Source: Agapanthus africanus
Taxonomy: Eukaryota; Streptophyta; Magnoliopsida; Asparagales; Amaryllidaceae
Length of the DNA: 64,000 nt
Direction: 5' to 3'
Assembly: GCA_030015575.1 (NCBI GenBank)
Contig: CM057351.1
Span: 330,001 to 394,000, forward strand
In this document: positions 10,715 through 22,134 of the stretch, piece by piece
Layout of the letters: every line of letters starts with the position of its first letter
How positions within the stretch are numbered: the stretch's first letter is position 1
Notes under the pieces: model-generated
Databases searched by the model: none
Told to the model about the DNA's origin: nothing
Seen by the model: the letters and a program-made list of their open reading frames with translations, nothing else
Made by a program: the position numbers and the translations under genes

Positions 10715-12858
10715 TGTTGGAGATAGTGCCCTCAGAGTCAATTATTAGGTCACAGGTACGTGATTGTAATGATTGAGGGAGGACCTATCCCGGTAGGACA
10801 GTCTTACTCGAGATGATAGTATGCTATCTGGTTTACCTTTATCATCGTGTACTGTTTTAGGTGACCTGACACGTCGCTATTACACGTTGATAGAGCCCCT
10901 AGGATTCTTGCTTGACCACCAGCAGTATGAGGGCGATCATATAAGTGGGAGCTGGGGGTCTACAAGCATATCCTTAAAAGGTCCCTAGTCGTGGGAGTTT
11001 CGAGACCGGGCATCGATACTCCATTAGTAGACTAGTGTATACAGTCGAGACCCCAACGAGGGGCGGTGGCCGGTCTCACAAGCCACTGGTGTCAGTTGGA
11101 TCACCTAAGATGTATACAGGTGCTCATTGGGTTATGAGTACACCGGACAGGACTCGCCGGGAACATGCTAGTTGGTCATATACCAGACGTCAGATGGCAG
11201 TTCCCTGGTGACATGTGTGCAGGTTAGTTCATCGACCTGGAGATCGTCATTTGTCTCGTGTGAGTTCCCACTGTACTTTGATTACTACCCTACCACGGCT
11301 CAAAGGAGTCGTGCAAACAGGTTTTAGTTGGGTACAGTCCCGAGCCACATGGAGGCAGTGAGCGTATCTTCAGGGGTTCGTCTCTCCCGGTATTGGGGGT
11401 GAGGTCGTGCTGTGTCTAGGAGAGCCATTACACAAAGTCCTTGGCCAAGGCAAGGAGATTTACTGGTAGGTATTCCAGTAGTATCTCAGGGTGTTCTGGG
11501 CTACACTCCGACACGACTTGTACCGCTTTTGGGGGTCTGACTTTTACCAACCCCCTAGGCCCGCCATGCGATACTCATAGACGAACGGACCGGACTGCAC
11601 GGATATTTTCACTGACAGGCTCAGTAGGGTATCAGGATGAGTTCGCTCATCGACGTCCCTTTTAGTCAATAGCTGGTGGCCCGTTACGTATTGGCTTATA
11701 CCTCTGACGTGCTAGTGGTTAAATCCACAGCCATAGTATTGACGAGTCTTTAGAGTCTACCACACTTTCAGTTACTCAGTTTTCGGGCGAAACGCTGTAG
11801 AGGCCGTATGGAGATATGGCAGGGTTCGATCAGATACGTGCGGTATTGCACGGATCGTGATCGGACGGTTTTTACTAGCCGGCTTTGGCTTAAGCCGGAT
11901 CTTAGTATTTGATAATGTAGTTTTGTCTTTTTGCATTTGTATCCGGACGGAATACAGATGCGGGTGTGTATGCACAGTATCGGGGTTTTCCTGTAATTTA
12001 TTACGGGACCAGTTTTCTGGAGTTGCCAGTTTGCATTCCGTTCCGGCCGGTTTTCCTTTGTTCTTTCCCGGCCGGACTTTTCCGATGGAGGGGGTAATTT
12101 GCAGTTTTGCAAATTACTTTTGTGGAGGGGTTTTCTTGCATAATGGATTGATTATGATAGCTTTCTTATCTTTGCACCATGCTTGCTTTTAATGTTGATT
12201 TGATGAAGGTATGGGTGGGTTTAATGTGAAGCATGCTTGTTTGTTTCTATGTCCCTTGATGTGGTCACCCCTCTTCACTCCTACACTCACCTCCCTTCAT
12301 CATACATATCCATTCTTTTCCCTCCACCATTCCCACTGAGAATGGCCGGCCACTTCATGATGAGGAGAGGAAAAATGAGAGATTCATTTTGTGCTTCATT
12401 TTGATCATCTCATTTGGCTTGCAAAATTGGTAGCTTCTTTTCCCTCCAAAGTTCAATCTTCATTCCTCCATCCAAAGGCAACAAACCCCAATGAGAAATA
12501 GACTCTACACTTCCTACAGCAAATCTTGGACGCGTCGATTCGCCAGCTTCGCGCCCGAGTTGCCTCGGTATTGAGGTGGGAGCCCGTAAAAGCTACAGGC
12601 GATGTGGTGCCCTTTCCGACGAGGAGGAGACGGACGGAGATCCCGCGAGGAGATCAGAGTGGAGATGAAGACCAGAGGACTCGGATCAGTCGGTACATCT
12701 CTTCCCTTTCTTGTTAGTAGCTTAGACTTGTTAATGGTTACGATCCGGAGTTTAGTGCGCGGTGGTGCCGGTTTGCAAAGTCCGCAAAAATTTAAGTATA
12801 TCACCGTTTCCGTATTTGGCCGTCGGTTTGACGGCCGGGGCGCCGCCGTGCACTTACA
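10715..12858 (+). repeat. 3' LTR of the young Copia element
   Basis: 2144 bp, almost identical to 2968-5111. It is followed by the target duplication ATTTC. Confidence 0.95.
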
Positions 12859-13600
12859 ATTTCACCTTGAGAAACTACTGGAAACCTACCAGTAAATCTC
12901 GCTTGCCCTGGCCAGGGACTTTGCGTAATGGCTCTCCAGACACAGCGCGATATCAACTCCCAATACCGGGAGAGACGAATCCTGTCTAACCACTACTGCC
13001 TCCAAGTGCTCGGGACTGCACCCAACTGCTACCTGTTTGCACGACTCCTTTGAGCCGTGGTAGGATAGCAATCTAAGAACAGTGGGACACACTCGAGGTG
13101 AAGTAGCAGTGTCAAGTCTGCGGACTATGCTGTACTCATGTCACCTAGGAACTGTTAACTGATGACGGGTATAATACCAAACAACAGTTCCCTGCGAGTC
13201 CTGTCCGGTGTACCCGTAACCCAACGAGCACCTCTATACTATCTACAGTACGACGTACTGATGGATATGGGACAGACCATCTCCCCAACTGGGATGAGAA
13301 GCGTACACACCAGTCTACTCCGGAGTATCGATGCCCTGTATACGACTAGGGACCTGAAAAAGGATTTGCTTGTAGACTACCCAGCCCCCACTAGTGTGAC
13401 TGCCATCACAACGCTGATAGTCAAGAAAGATCCTAAGGGCTCTATCAATACGTACACACATATTAAGATAGATATAACCAAGTAGCATATTACCATGTTT
13501 AGCAAGACTGTTAATATAACTGTGAATATCCCAAGCTTCCATTATGTAATATACAAGCTAGTATGATACAATAATGGCCCCTAGGGCATATACACTAACA
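12859..13600 (-). mobile_element. Copia LTR family B, upstream part (other half of 2019-2967)
   Basis: Its right end is the reverse complement of TGTTAGTGTATATGCCC, the family B LTR start seen at 60977. Reading leftwards it follows the 60977 LTR until the ATTTC site, then resumes at 2967. The LTR start lies three bases before the first gag ATG of the Tat element, so family B inserted into that element. The matching target duplication on the other side is lost. Confidence 0.88.
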
Positions 13601-15086
13601 GCAATGGCCGCACTCACTGGGCCAAAAGAAAATCCAGAGACCTCGGAGCAACATCGGGAACAAGAAACTGATACCGAGTTCCTTCGAAGAATGGTCGAGA
13701 GGAAAGAAAAAGAGGCTGCGGAGCAGGCAGCCAATATAAAATGAATGGCTCTTTTGTTCTAAGACATGGCTGGGATGATGTTACAGCTGGAACCCCCAGC
13801 TGAAGACCCCCCGATCATCATTGATGACGACAGAGGGGAGACATCGAACCCCCCTCCGGCTCTTTCAACAGCCAAAGAGGAGACCATCTCTAAGGTCGCA
13901 CTGGATGATTACATTGCTCAGCAAATATGAGCTCACCAGGCGAATGAAGCGGCCGGCCAAATTGTTAAAACTAGGCGACCATATCCAGGATGGTATGACC
14001 AAATAAGGTACCCACCGGGATACACAATCCCTAAATTCCACGTATATAAAGGGACGGGGAATCCACATCAGCATGTCGCTCAATTCAGAGCCTTGTGCGG
14101 CAACACCGGGGGTGATGATAAACTTCTGCTCCGCCAGTTTGTTGGTAGCTTGTCGGAGACGGCATTCGAGTGGTATTCTGAACTTCCAAACGACTCCATC
14201 AAGACTTTTGCAGAAATGGAGCTACTTTTCACCCAGCGTTTCGCGAGTGCTAGTGAACGCACCCCAATAACGACATTGATCAACGCCAGGGTGAAGCCAG
14301 GTGAAATGTGGGTGCAATATGCAATACGATGGCGAAATTTATGGTCAAAATGTGAGTAGCGCATCAAGGAAGCGCCGGCAGTAGGCATGTTTGTTGGCAC
14401 TCTTGACCCTCAAGCAACTATTTCCCAATTCATGATGTTCTTCAAGCCGACCACGTTTCAGGCCTTGATCGACAAGCTGGCCCAAATGGACCAGATGGGT
14501 CATAGACCGTCTCCTTCAAAGACGGAGCCACGGAACGAAAAGGGTAAAGGGAAGGCGACCTTCGTCGTGAATACTCAACAGCAGCCCAGTGGCCCAAAAC
14601 TAACTGATCTACTAGACGAAAGGCGGCAACTCTATAATGAGAAGATGAAGCTCCCTTATTCGTTTCCCCGGGACAAAACGAGGAGATTGTTTGAGCTGGC
14701 GGTGCGCAACAGGCTCATCAATTTACCGAATCCAAAATGACCGTTGCAACCCAGTGAGGCTAATAGTCCCAATTATTGCCCCTACCATCAAACGGTAAGC
14801 CATCCAATTGAAGATTGCTTCGTCTTTAAGGGCTGGATTAAAGATCAATACCAACAGGGAAATTTTACCCTGTCCGAGAATTGGAAGGTGAACCCGCCAC
14901 AACCTCACGCTCCCAAGAAGATGGACACATCGGGGGCATCATGTTCTTTCATAGAAGAAGCTCCATGGGAGGTCGTTCTTTCAGCCAAGACGAAAAGAAT
15001 GCTGAAGGATCTCCAAACATGCCCGGCAATCAGGTGGAAAAATCCACTGGAGCCCGAGATCATCGAGAGAATGCTGAAACCACGCC
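13601..15086 (+). mobile_element. Tat-lineage Gypsy element, segment 1: gag (broken)
   Basis: Translation shows a plant Gypsy capsid-like region (FVGSLSETAFEWYSELPND, then an FTQRF motif) around 14090-14360. A zinc-binding-like module YCPYH...HPIEDC near 14760-14830 follows, then WEVVLSAKTKRML. This pattern is typical of Tat-lineage Gag. The start is taken from ATG at 13604. The 5' LTR and primer site are not in the window. The segment is broken, with a few breaks, and stops where the Tekay element inserted; it continues at 25187. Confidence 0.8.
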
Positions 15087-18000
15087 TGTCACGCCCTGCT
15101 TCCCAGAGTACGCAAGATTGGGCACGTGACATAGCCAGCCATGCTACCTGTGGGTAGGAAGTATCCATCCACAGTCACATTACGGCTGTAGAGATATCAA
15201 GAACAAGATAAACTATCTAAAACATGTCCATAATCCAGAATAACAAGAGTCAATGATAAATAAATGCGGAAGCGAATGATCCAATACAATAATAGAAAAG
15301 TATGTGCCATAATGCGGGCTCACATCTGGAAATAAGAGTGCAGGAAATAAAACTAACCACTACAGAACTCACAAATCAGCCTGCTGGCTGAAATACTCCT
15401 GCTCAGACAGCGACAGTGGTAAAGAATCTGGGCCATGCAAAACCCAGACGTCATCGCGTCATGTCAACCAATGATATAGTATGCACAGTGTAATAGGCAA
15501 TGCAGAAATAAACATGAATAAAGCAATAGTAGGAAACAAGCAGTGCAGGGTAGTGTGCAGTGGGTAACTAAACTGTTCTAACAGGTTTTCTATTCTAAAG
15601 TCTTTGAAATCAATTCGAGTAATCCTCCATGTAACTCAAAGGATATGTCCCGTTACCCCCCGGGACCACGGATCAGGAAGATGGGAACCAATAGTGGTTC
15701 TGTCCCGTTGCCCCTCGGGACCACGGATCAGGAAACTGTAAGAGTCACGAATGGCTCTGTCCCGTTACCCCCCGGGACCACGGATCAAGTAATACCCTTT
15801 TAAGTTACACTTTAGATTACCCTTTTGATTTCCCCATACCCCCAGGTTATATGTGTCAGGTCAGGTATTCAGTGGTCAAGAACTAATGCCAACACAAGTT
15901 TAGGTAACAGCAGGTTTTGTCTGGATAGACAACAGGAATGGTCCATGAGGACAACATGTCAGGTTTGTTGGCATTAGGCACGAGATCAGGTAACAGGTCG
16001 GGTCATGGTACATCAGGTCAAGCTAGGTAATGTATAAAGGTGTCATGTCATGTCAAGAGTGTACGGTACCATGTCATGTCAAGTAGGAAGTGTAACAGGT
16101 CATGTCAGGAAGCACAAGATGTCATGTGGGTGCTCATAATCAAACTATCATAAACATGTGTATAAATAAACAAGCATGAGTACTATCAGAACAATAAACT
16201 GGAACATGTAATATGATATGCAAATAGATATAATTTCAAGGATATGGATGCACAGTTATCGATTAGGGTTACATTTATAGTTCCAATATTAATTAGGATG
16301 CAATTTATTAAACATGGAGTGTTAATATCACATTATTATGTAGTAATGTGATCTATGGATGCAATTATATGTATCTTAAATGCGATGGATGCAAACGGGT
16401 ATCCGAAAAGTTATAAAACTATAAAATGGAAACGTGGGATGTACAACTAAGCAATATGTGATATAAATATTAATATGGATAGCATATTCAAAGCGATTAA
16501 TAACTATAAAGGTGGTATTGATTAACCAACACAAGAAAGTTCCGTTCAGAAATTCAGCGTCACCCTAATTTGTAAAATAGCTTAAAAATAACAAACGTTC
16601 TCCAAAAGGGACGTGTCTTATACCAAAATGAAGATAATTCAATAAGGTTTTCATTTTTATAAGTATAAGCATCTCAGGTTGTGCCTACAAAAAGTTATGA
16701 ATATTCGAAGTTGAAAGTTTGCTGCTGGAATTTCCCTGGACAGCAGTTTGGAGACAATTTCATTTGCATTTTACGTTATTTAAACAATTTATTTTGCAAG
16801 TAAATATTTCATACATTTATAGTATTCTGAGTTAGCTTCGTAACGAACTAAAGAACGTATACTAATGATTTTTCTATGATTTATAATGAATTTTATAAGA
16901 TAAGGTGTACAGTAAATTTCAGATTTGTCATATCCGATTTTCCAACGACGTTTCATGTGTAAACTATAAGATTTTCAAATGTATAACATTATAAAATGAA
17001 GATTATAAACTAATTAAAGATAATAAGAATAAATATTACGACGATTTTAAATGATATGGTTGCAGTATAATGTAATCTAGTATGTCACAAGATAAGTTTT
17101 CATGATCTAAATTTAATATGATATAAACGGATGCCAACGAAACATCGAAATGTTATAAAATCAAACATGGGGCACTAGATTTAAACTATAGGTATGATAT
17201 TTATTTAAATAGGTATAAAATGAATTATATAGCATGTAGCAAGATTAACTTGCCTTGATGGGTCGCGAACCGGGAAAACGGAACGTTAACCGTCGGCGGG
17301 GGAAACTCGCGACGGGCGCACGGTTCACGGAATGAACCCAAACGACGAACAAAGGAACCACACGGGTCGGGGTACCTCGCTGGAACGTCGAGAAGCGTCA
17401 CCGACACGACGGAATTCCGGCAACAAAAGAACAGTTAAAAAAAATAAGAAACGAGACATGAAGGAAGAAGAGAAAGAATGATAAAGAGAAGTACGAGAGG
17501 ATATATGAGAAAGAGAGAAAAAGTGGAGAGAGAGAAAGTGGGGCCCACGGGGTTAAAGGAGAGGTTGCGATTGGCTGAGAGAATAAATTGAGAAGGATAT
17601 AAAAGATTGTAAAAATATTATATGGTTAACTTAAAGATTTAAAAGATAGGTAATGAACAGTAAGATATCAGATTAGTTAGAAAAAATATATGCGAAGGTT
17701 TTAATAATATTAAAATTTGGGATTTTGGCGCCAAATGAAACATTTCCAAATTGCGCCCGGGTTGGGTCCAAAAATTTGAAATTCAAATAATAGGATTTTA
17801 AGCGGGTTCCAAATTTTAAAATGAAATGTTTTAGGATTAAAAAAGCATACTCCCAAAACGGACACACGCACGTGCACGTAGCCATCCAAACTCGCCCGTT
17901 TCACTGAACGGGACGAGAACACAATGCATGGACGCTACCACGAGGCTAAGGGTGTCAAGTAGGCCAAGATAAATATTTTCAATTTTATTTTAGGTGCTAA

Positions 18001-18134
18001 AATTTGTTATATGCAAAATGACTTAGCCAGATAAAATTTTACAGTAAGACCCAAACAAGCAAGATAAATAAAATGAGTAATATCTAATGCTCAACCAATA
18101 ATAGAAAATAGTAGTATTGGGCTCGGGTGTTACA
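15087..18134 (-). repeat. 3' LTR of the Tekay element
   Basis: Ends on the plus strand are TGTCACGCCC and GGGTGTTACA. It carries the hairpin repeat array at 15647-15790. Otherwise it is AT-rich, with no coding signal. Confidence 0.92.
15647..15790. repeat. Alternating hairpin repeats inside the Tekay LTR
   Basis: Three copies of a constant hairpin (GTCCCG pairing with CGGGAC) followed by CACGGATCA lie at 15647, 15702 and 15759. Between them are two different hairpins: AACCA with TGGTT (15686-15699) and AGAGTC with GGCTCT (15741-15758). The other LTR has the same array at 22695-22835. Confidence 0.75.
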
Positions 18135-18189
18135 TTATACCCAACTACAAAAGAATTTCGTCCTCGAAATTCCAAGAATACAAGATAGA

Positions 18190-18815
18190 AAACTACAGGA
18201 AAAGGTGAGGAAACTTCTGTCGGATCTCGTCTTCTCGCTCCCACGTGGACTCTCCATGCGATCGATTACCCCAAGAAACTAGCACAAGGGGGATAACCTT
18301 GTTCTTAAGAACCTTTTCCCTTCGATCCATGATTTCAACCGGTCGCTCCTTAAAAGTCAGGTCTTCCCGTACTGTTAACTCCGAATGATCCAAGACGTGT
18401 GTTTCATCTCGAACATACCTTCGTAGTTGAGATACGTGAAACACATCGTGCACACCTGCCAAGGACTACGGTAACGCCAAACGGTACGCTACCTCTCCAA
18501 CGCGCTCCAATATCTCGAAAGGTCCAACGAATCGAGGACTAAGCTTTCCTCGACTCCCGAAACGGATCACCCCTCTAGTCGGTGATATCTTCAAGAATAC
18601 CAAATCACCTACGGCGAACTCTAGAGGTCTTCTTGACGTGTCAGCCCAACTTTTCTGTCTGTCTTGAGCTGCCTTCATATGCTTTCTGATGGTGTTAACC
18701 TTCTCCACTGTCTGTACCACCAAATCTGGTCCCAATAATCTTCGTTCACCAATATCATCCCAACAAACAGGTGAACGGCACTTACGACCATACAAAGCCT
18801 CAAACGGAGCCATCT
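18190..18815 (-). mobile_element. Tekay integrase C-terminal part and chromodomain
   Basis: Reads MAPFEALYGRKCRSPVCWDD, then the GDLVF / GKLSPRFVGPFEI motif of the integrase C-terminal domain. A VFHVSQLRRY segment follows, then a chromodomain-like tail with LVSWGNRSHGESTWERED. Chromodomains direct chromovirus integration towards marked chromatin. Part of a broken element. Confidence 0.85.
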
Positions 18816-18825
18816 GGATAGTTGC

Positions 18826-19510
18826 CTAAAAACTGTTGTTGTAAAACAACTCCACCAAAAGTAGATGATCCTCCCAAGACCCCTTGAAGTCCAACATGCA
18901 TGCTCTCAACATATTCTCAAGAGTTTGGATCGTTCTCTCCGACTGACCATCAGTTTGAGGATGATAAGCTGTGCTAAACTTCAATCGAGTCCCCAAACTT
19001 TCCTGTAAACTCCTCCAGAAGTGTGATAAGAACCGAGTGTCCCGATCGGACACGATGCTCACCGGTACTCCATGCAATCTTACAATCTCCTGCATGTACC
19101 GCTCTGCCAAAGTCTCTGTTGATTGACCAACCCGAAAAGGAATAAAGTGAGCTGCCTTGGTCAATCGGTCAACAATTACCCATACTGCATTGTTGCCTTT
19201 TGGACTCCGCGGTAAAGCCGTCACGAAATCCATGGTTATATGTTCCCACTTCCACTGAGGAATCGGAAGTGGTTGCAATAAACCAGCAACCCTTTGATGT
19301 TCAGCCTTAACTTGCTGACACACCAAGCACTTTGCCACAAAGCGAGCAATCTCCCGCTTCATGCCCTCCCACCAGAAATGCTGTCGAATATCTCGGTACA
19401 TCTTTGTACCTCCTGGATGTACAGAATAAGCTGAACTGTGTGCCTCCTTCATAAACTCTTCACAAACGTCACCCTTTAGCGCACACAAACGGCTACCATA
19501 TCTCAATTAA
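18826..19510 (-). mobile_element. Tekay integrase core
   Basis: The zinc-binding N-terminus (HPGGTKMYRDIRQHFWWEG, CLVCQQVKAEH) and the catalytic core (MDFVTALPRS, DRLTKAAHFIP, SDRDTRFLSHFW, YHPQTDGQSER) are all visible. Part of a broken element. Confidence 0.88.
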
Positions 19511-20245
19511 CCATCTTCGTGGATCAATAAATCTGTTCGTAACCCGGCTTCAACCTGCTCTCGAAACTTTTGCAGTCTAGGATCCTGCGATTGAGCTGCT
19601 TTAATCTTCTCAACTAAGGACGACTGTACTTGCAACTTCTTCAACTGTCCCGTAGAATGTGGTAGCACAACCTCCAAGTCAAATCTTCGAAAATCCGCAA
19701 TGATCTCCCTCTGCGTAGTCAATACCTGAATCGCTGGTAACCGACTAAGCGCATCCGGCACAACGTTAACTTTTCCCGGATGGTACTTAAGATCAAGGTC
19801 GTAGTCGGCCATCAGCTCCAACCATCTACGTTGCCTCATGTTCAACTCCTTCTGGGTGAACACATACTTCAAACTCTTGTGATCTGTAAAACTTCGACTT
19901 TCTCACCAAAAAGGTAGTGTCTCCAAATCTTCAAAGCGAAGATCACAGCCGCAAGCTCCAAGTCATGAGTCGGATAATTCTTCTCATGGGTCTTTAATTG
20001 TCTCGATGCATACGCTACAACCTTCCCATTCTGCATCAAAACACATCCCAATCCTTTTCCAGATGCGTCGCTGTGAATCACCAGTCCTCCGGAATTGTCT
20101 GGTACGGTCAGGATAGGGGCGGTTATCAACTTCTGCTTCAACGTCTCGAAAGCCAATGCACATTTATCCGTCCAAACAAAAGGTACTTCCTTGCGCGTAA
20201 GCTTGGTCAACGGTTCTGCTAAACGAGCAAAGTTCTCCACAAATC
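19510..20245 (-). mobile_element. Tekay RNase H and connecting region
   Basis: Shows the Gypsy RNase H pattern: [44 protein letters not shown], and later [18 protein letters not shown]. Part of a broken element. Confidence 0.85.
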
Positions 20246-20299
20246 TCCTGTAGTATCCGGCTAATCCAAGGAAATTTTTTATCTCAGCAACATTCTTTG

Positions 20300-21100
20300 G
20301 GATAGGCCAATCTCAAACTGCTGCAATCTTTTCTGGATCGACGGCAATGCCATCGCTAGACACAACATGCGCCAAAAACCTTACTTCCTCCAGCCAAAAC
20401 TCGCACTTACTCATCTTCGCATACAATTTCTCCTGTCTCAACGTCTGCAGTGCGATCTTCAAATGCTCAGCATGCTCTTCAAACTCTTCGAGTAAACCAG
20501 AATATCGTCAATGAATACCACAATGAACTGATCCAAGAACGGTGAAAAGATTCGGTTCATCAAATCCATGAATATTGGCGGCGCATTCGTTACTTCGAAG
20601 GGCATCACTAGATACTCGAAATGTCCATACCGAGTTCAAAACGCCGTCCTGCAAATATCTTCTGCTTTCACTCGGACCTGATGATATCCGGATCGTAAAT
20701 CCAACTTCCAGAATACCCTCGTGCCACTAAGCTGCTCAAAAAGTTCTCCAATGCAAGGGATCGGGTACTTGTTCTTGATAGCCACCCGGTTTAATTCTCG
20801 ATAGTCGATGCACATCCTTCTTGTGCCATCCTTCTTCTTTACTAGAAGAACTGGAGCTCCCCAAGACGAGTTGCTGCTTCGAATCCAACCCTTCTCAAGC
20901 AATTCAGCAACTTGCTTCTTAACTTCTTCCAATTCTACTGGTGCCATTGGGTAATACGCTTTAGATACTGGCGCTGCACCAGGGATAAGATCAATTGCGA
21001 ACTCCACGTCTCGCTTTGGCGGTAAACCTGATATATCTTCAAATACGTCCATGAAATCGCGAACCACCACCGGTTCTTCACAACCATCAACTTCCATAGC
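20300..21100 (-). mobile_element. Tekay reverse transcriptase
   Basis: The [11 protein letters not shown] lead-in, [31 protein letters not shown] and [15 protein letters not shown] are standard Gypsy reverse transcriptase motifs. Part of a broken element. Confidence 0.88.
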
Positions 21101-21730
21101 TGCAAGAACATTGTTTGTCGGCCTAGCCCTAAACTCGACTGGCCCGACAGAACTGCTTCCTTACCGCAACTGCTGTCTGCATCGTTGGCAGCTAAAGGTC
21201 CAGCGAAACTACTGAGTCTCGTCCATTCTGCTGCATGCACGTCCACGGGTGCTCCATTCTGCCTTAGTCCGATGAACTTCTCTTCCATTTCCTCCCGTGC
21301 AGTCCGCGGGAAGAACTTCTCCAGGAAACTCTTAGAAAAATCTGCCCACTTAATCAGCTTGGGCAAGCGGGTCTCCTCAACAAGCCACCATTCTCGGGCG
21401 TAGTCCACTAGCTGAATGCGTACCACAACAAACTTTTTGTCATCTGAAATCTGTGCCGCAAAAAGCAAGTTCTCTGTGTCAACTAGCCACTGCTCCACTG
21501 GCAACGGCTCCTTTAAACCAGTAAATGTAGACGGACCCAACCGCCTGAAATCTGCTACGGTCCCTACTCTGTCAACTGGTCTAGCTCCAACATTGTTCAC
21601 ATACTGCTGAACGATCTGCAAACCTTCCCGAAACGAGTCCGCTTGCTGCTGGATCAGCTCGGTCTGTTTCTTTGATTCTCCAGCATTCCTCTTATCACTC
21701 CAAGCATGGCGGCTTCGTCCACACACCTCT
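21100..21730 (-). mobile_element. Tekay gag
   Basis: The capsid-like stretch FRRLGPSTFTGLKEPLPVEQW, then LVDYAREWW and SFLEKFFPRTAREEMEEKF, is the usual Gag of Tekay/Del chromoviruses. Part of a broken element. Confidence 0.8.
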
Positions 21731-22112
21731 GGTATGTCTTCAATTTCTTACCGGCCATAATCCTAAACTCAAAATACCCAACATTAGCATGATGATAGAT
21801 TTTGAATATAGATCAAGGCTAGAACTCAAAGATACTTAAATAGAGTACCGCATTGTAACTATGCCGCGGTATCATAGCCACAATTACATAACTCCATCCA
21901 AGTCGCCTAAGTCCTAGAGATAACAAGGAATCAGGTTTTCGAATCGATATGCAAAGGAAGTTTGCACATCGTAAAAGATATAATCAGGAAGAATGTGATT
22001 CAAGAATGGTAAAACGGTCAAGGTGGCAGGACATGTTTCCTAAACACGGGTATTCTGATTCGTGTATTGGGTACAATACCCAACTACAAAAGAATCAACC
22101 CGACTATCCTAT

Positions 22113-22125
22113 GGCTCTGATACCA
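22113..22125 (-). promoter_or_regulatory. Tekay primer binding site (initiator Met tRNA)
   Basis: The reverse complement reads TGGTATCAGAGCC, nine bases inside the 5' LTR boundary at 22135. Confidence 0.85.
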
Positions 22126-22134
22126 AAAGAACCA

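Larger units (their letters stand above)
2968..12858 (+). mobile_element. Full-length young Copia element (Angela-like), non-coding, subfamily A1
   Basis: The ends are TGTTGGAG and CTTACA, with identical-length 2144-bp LTRs and a perfect 5-bp target duplication, ATTTC, at 2963-2967 and 12859-12863. The primer site matches initiator Met tRNA (TGGTATCAGAGCC), and the polypurine tract AAGTGGGAGAT directly precedes the 3' LTR, as in Angela/BARE-type Copia. I count only about 3 differences between the LTRs (about 0.14%), giving an insertion age near 0.05 million years. The 5.6-kb internal region is broken many times and has no long reading frame. Copia pol remnants are still visible, so the element probably moved using proteins from another copy. 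Confidence 0.95.

Noticed and set aside
18190-21730. Minus-strand chromodomain protein as a host chromatin gene
   Set aside because: It lies between two matching LTRs with primer site and target duplication, in gag-pol-chromodomain order.
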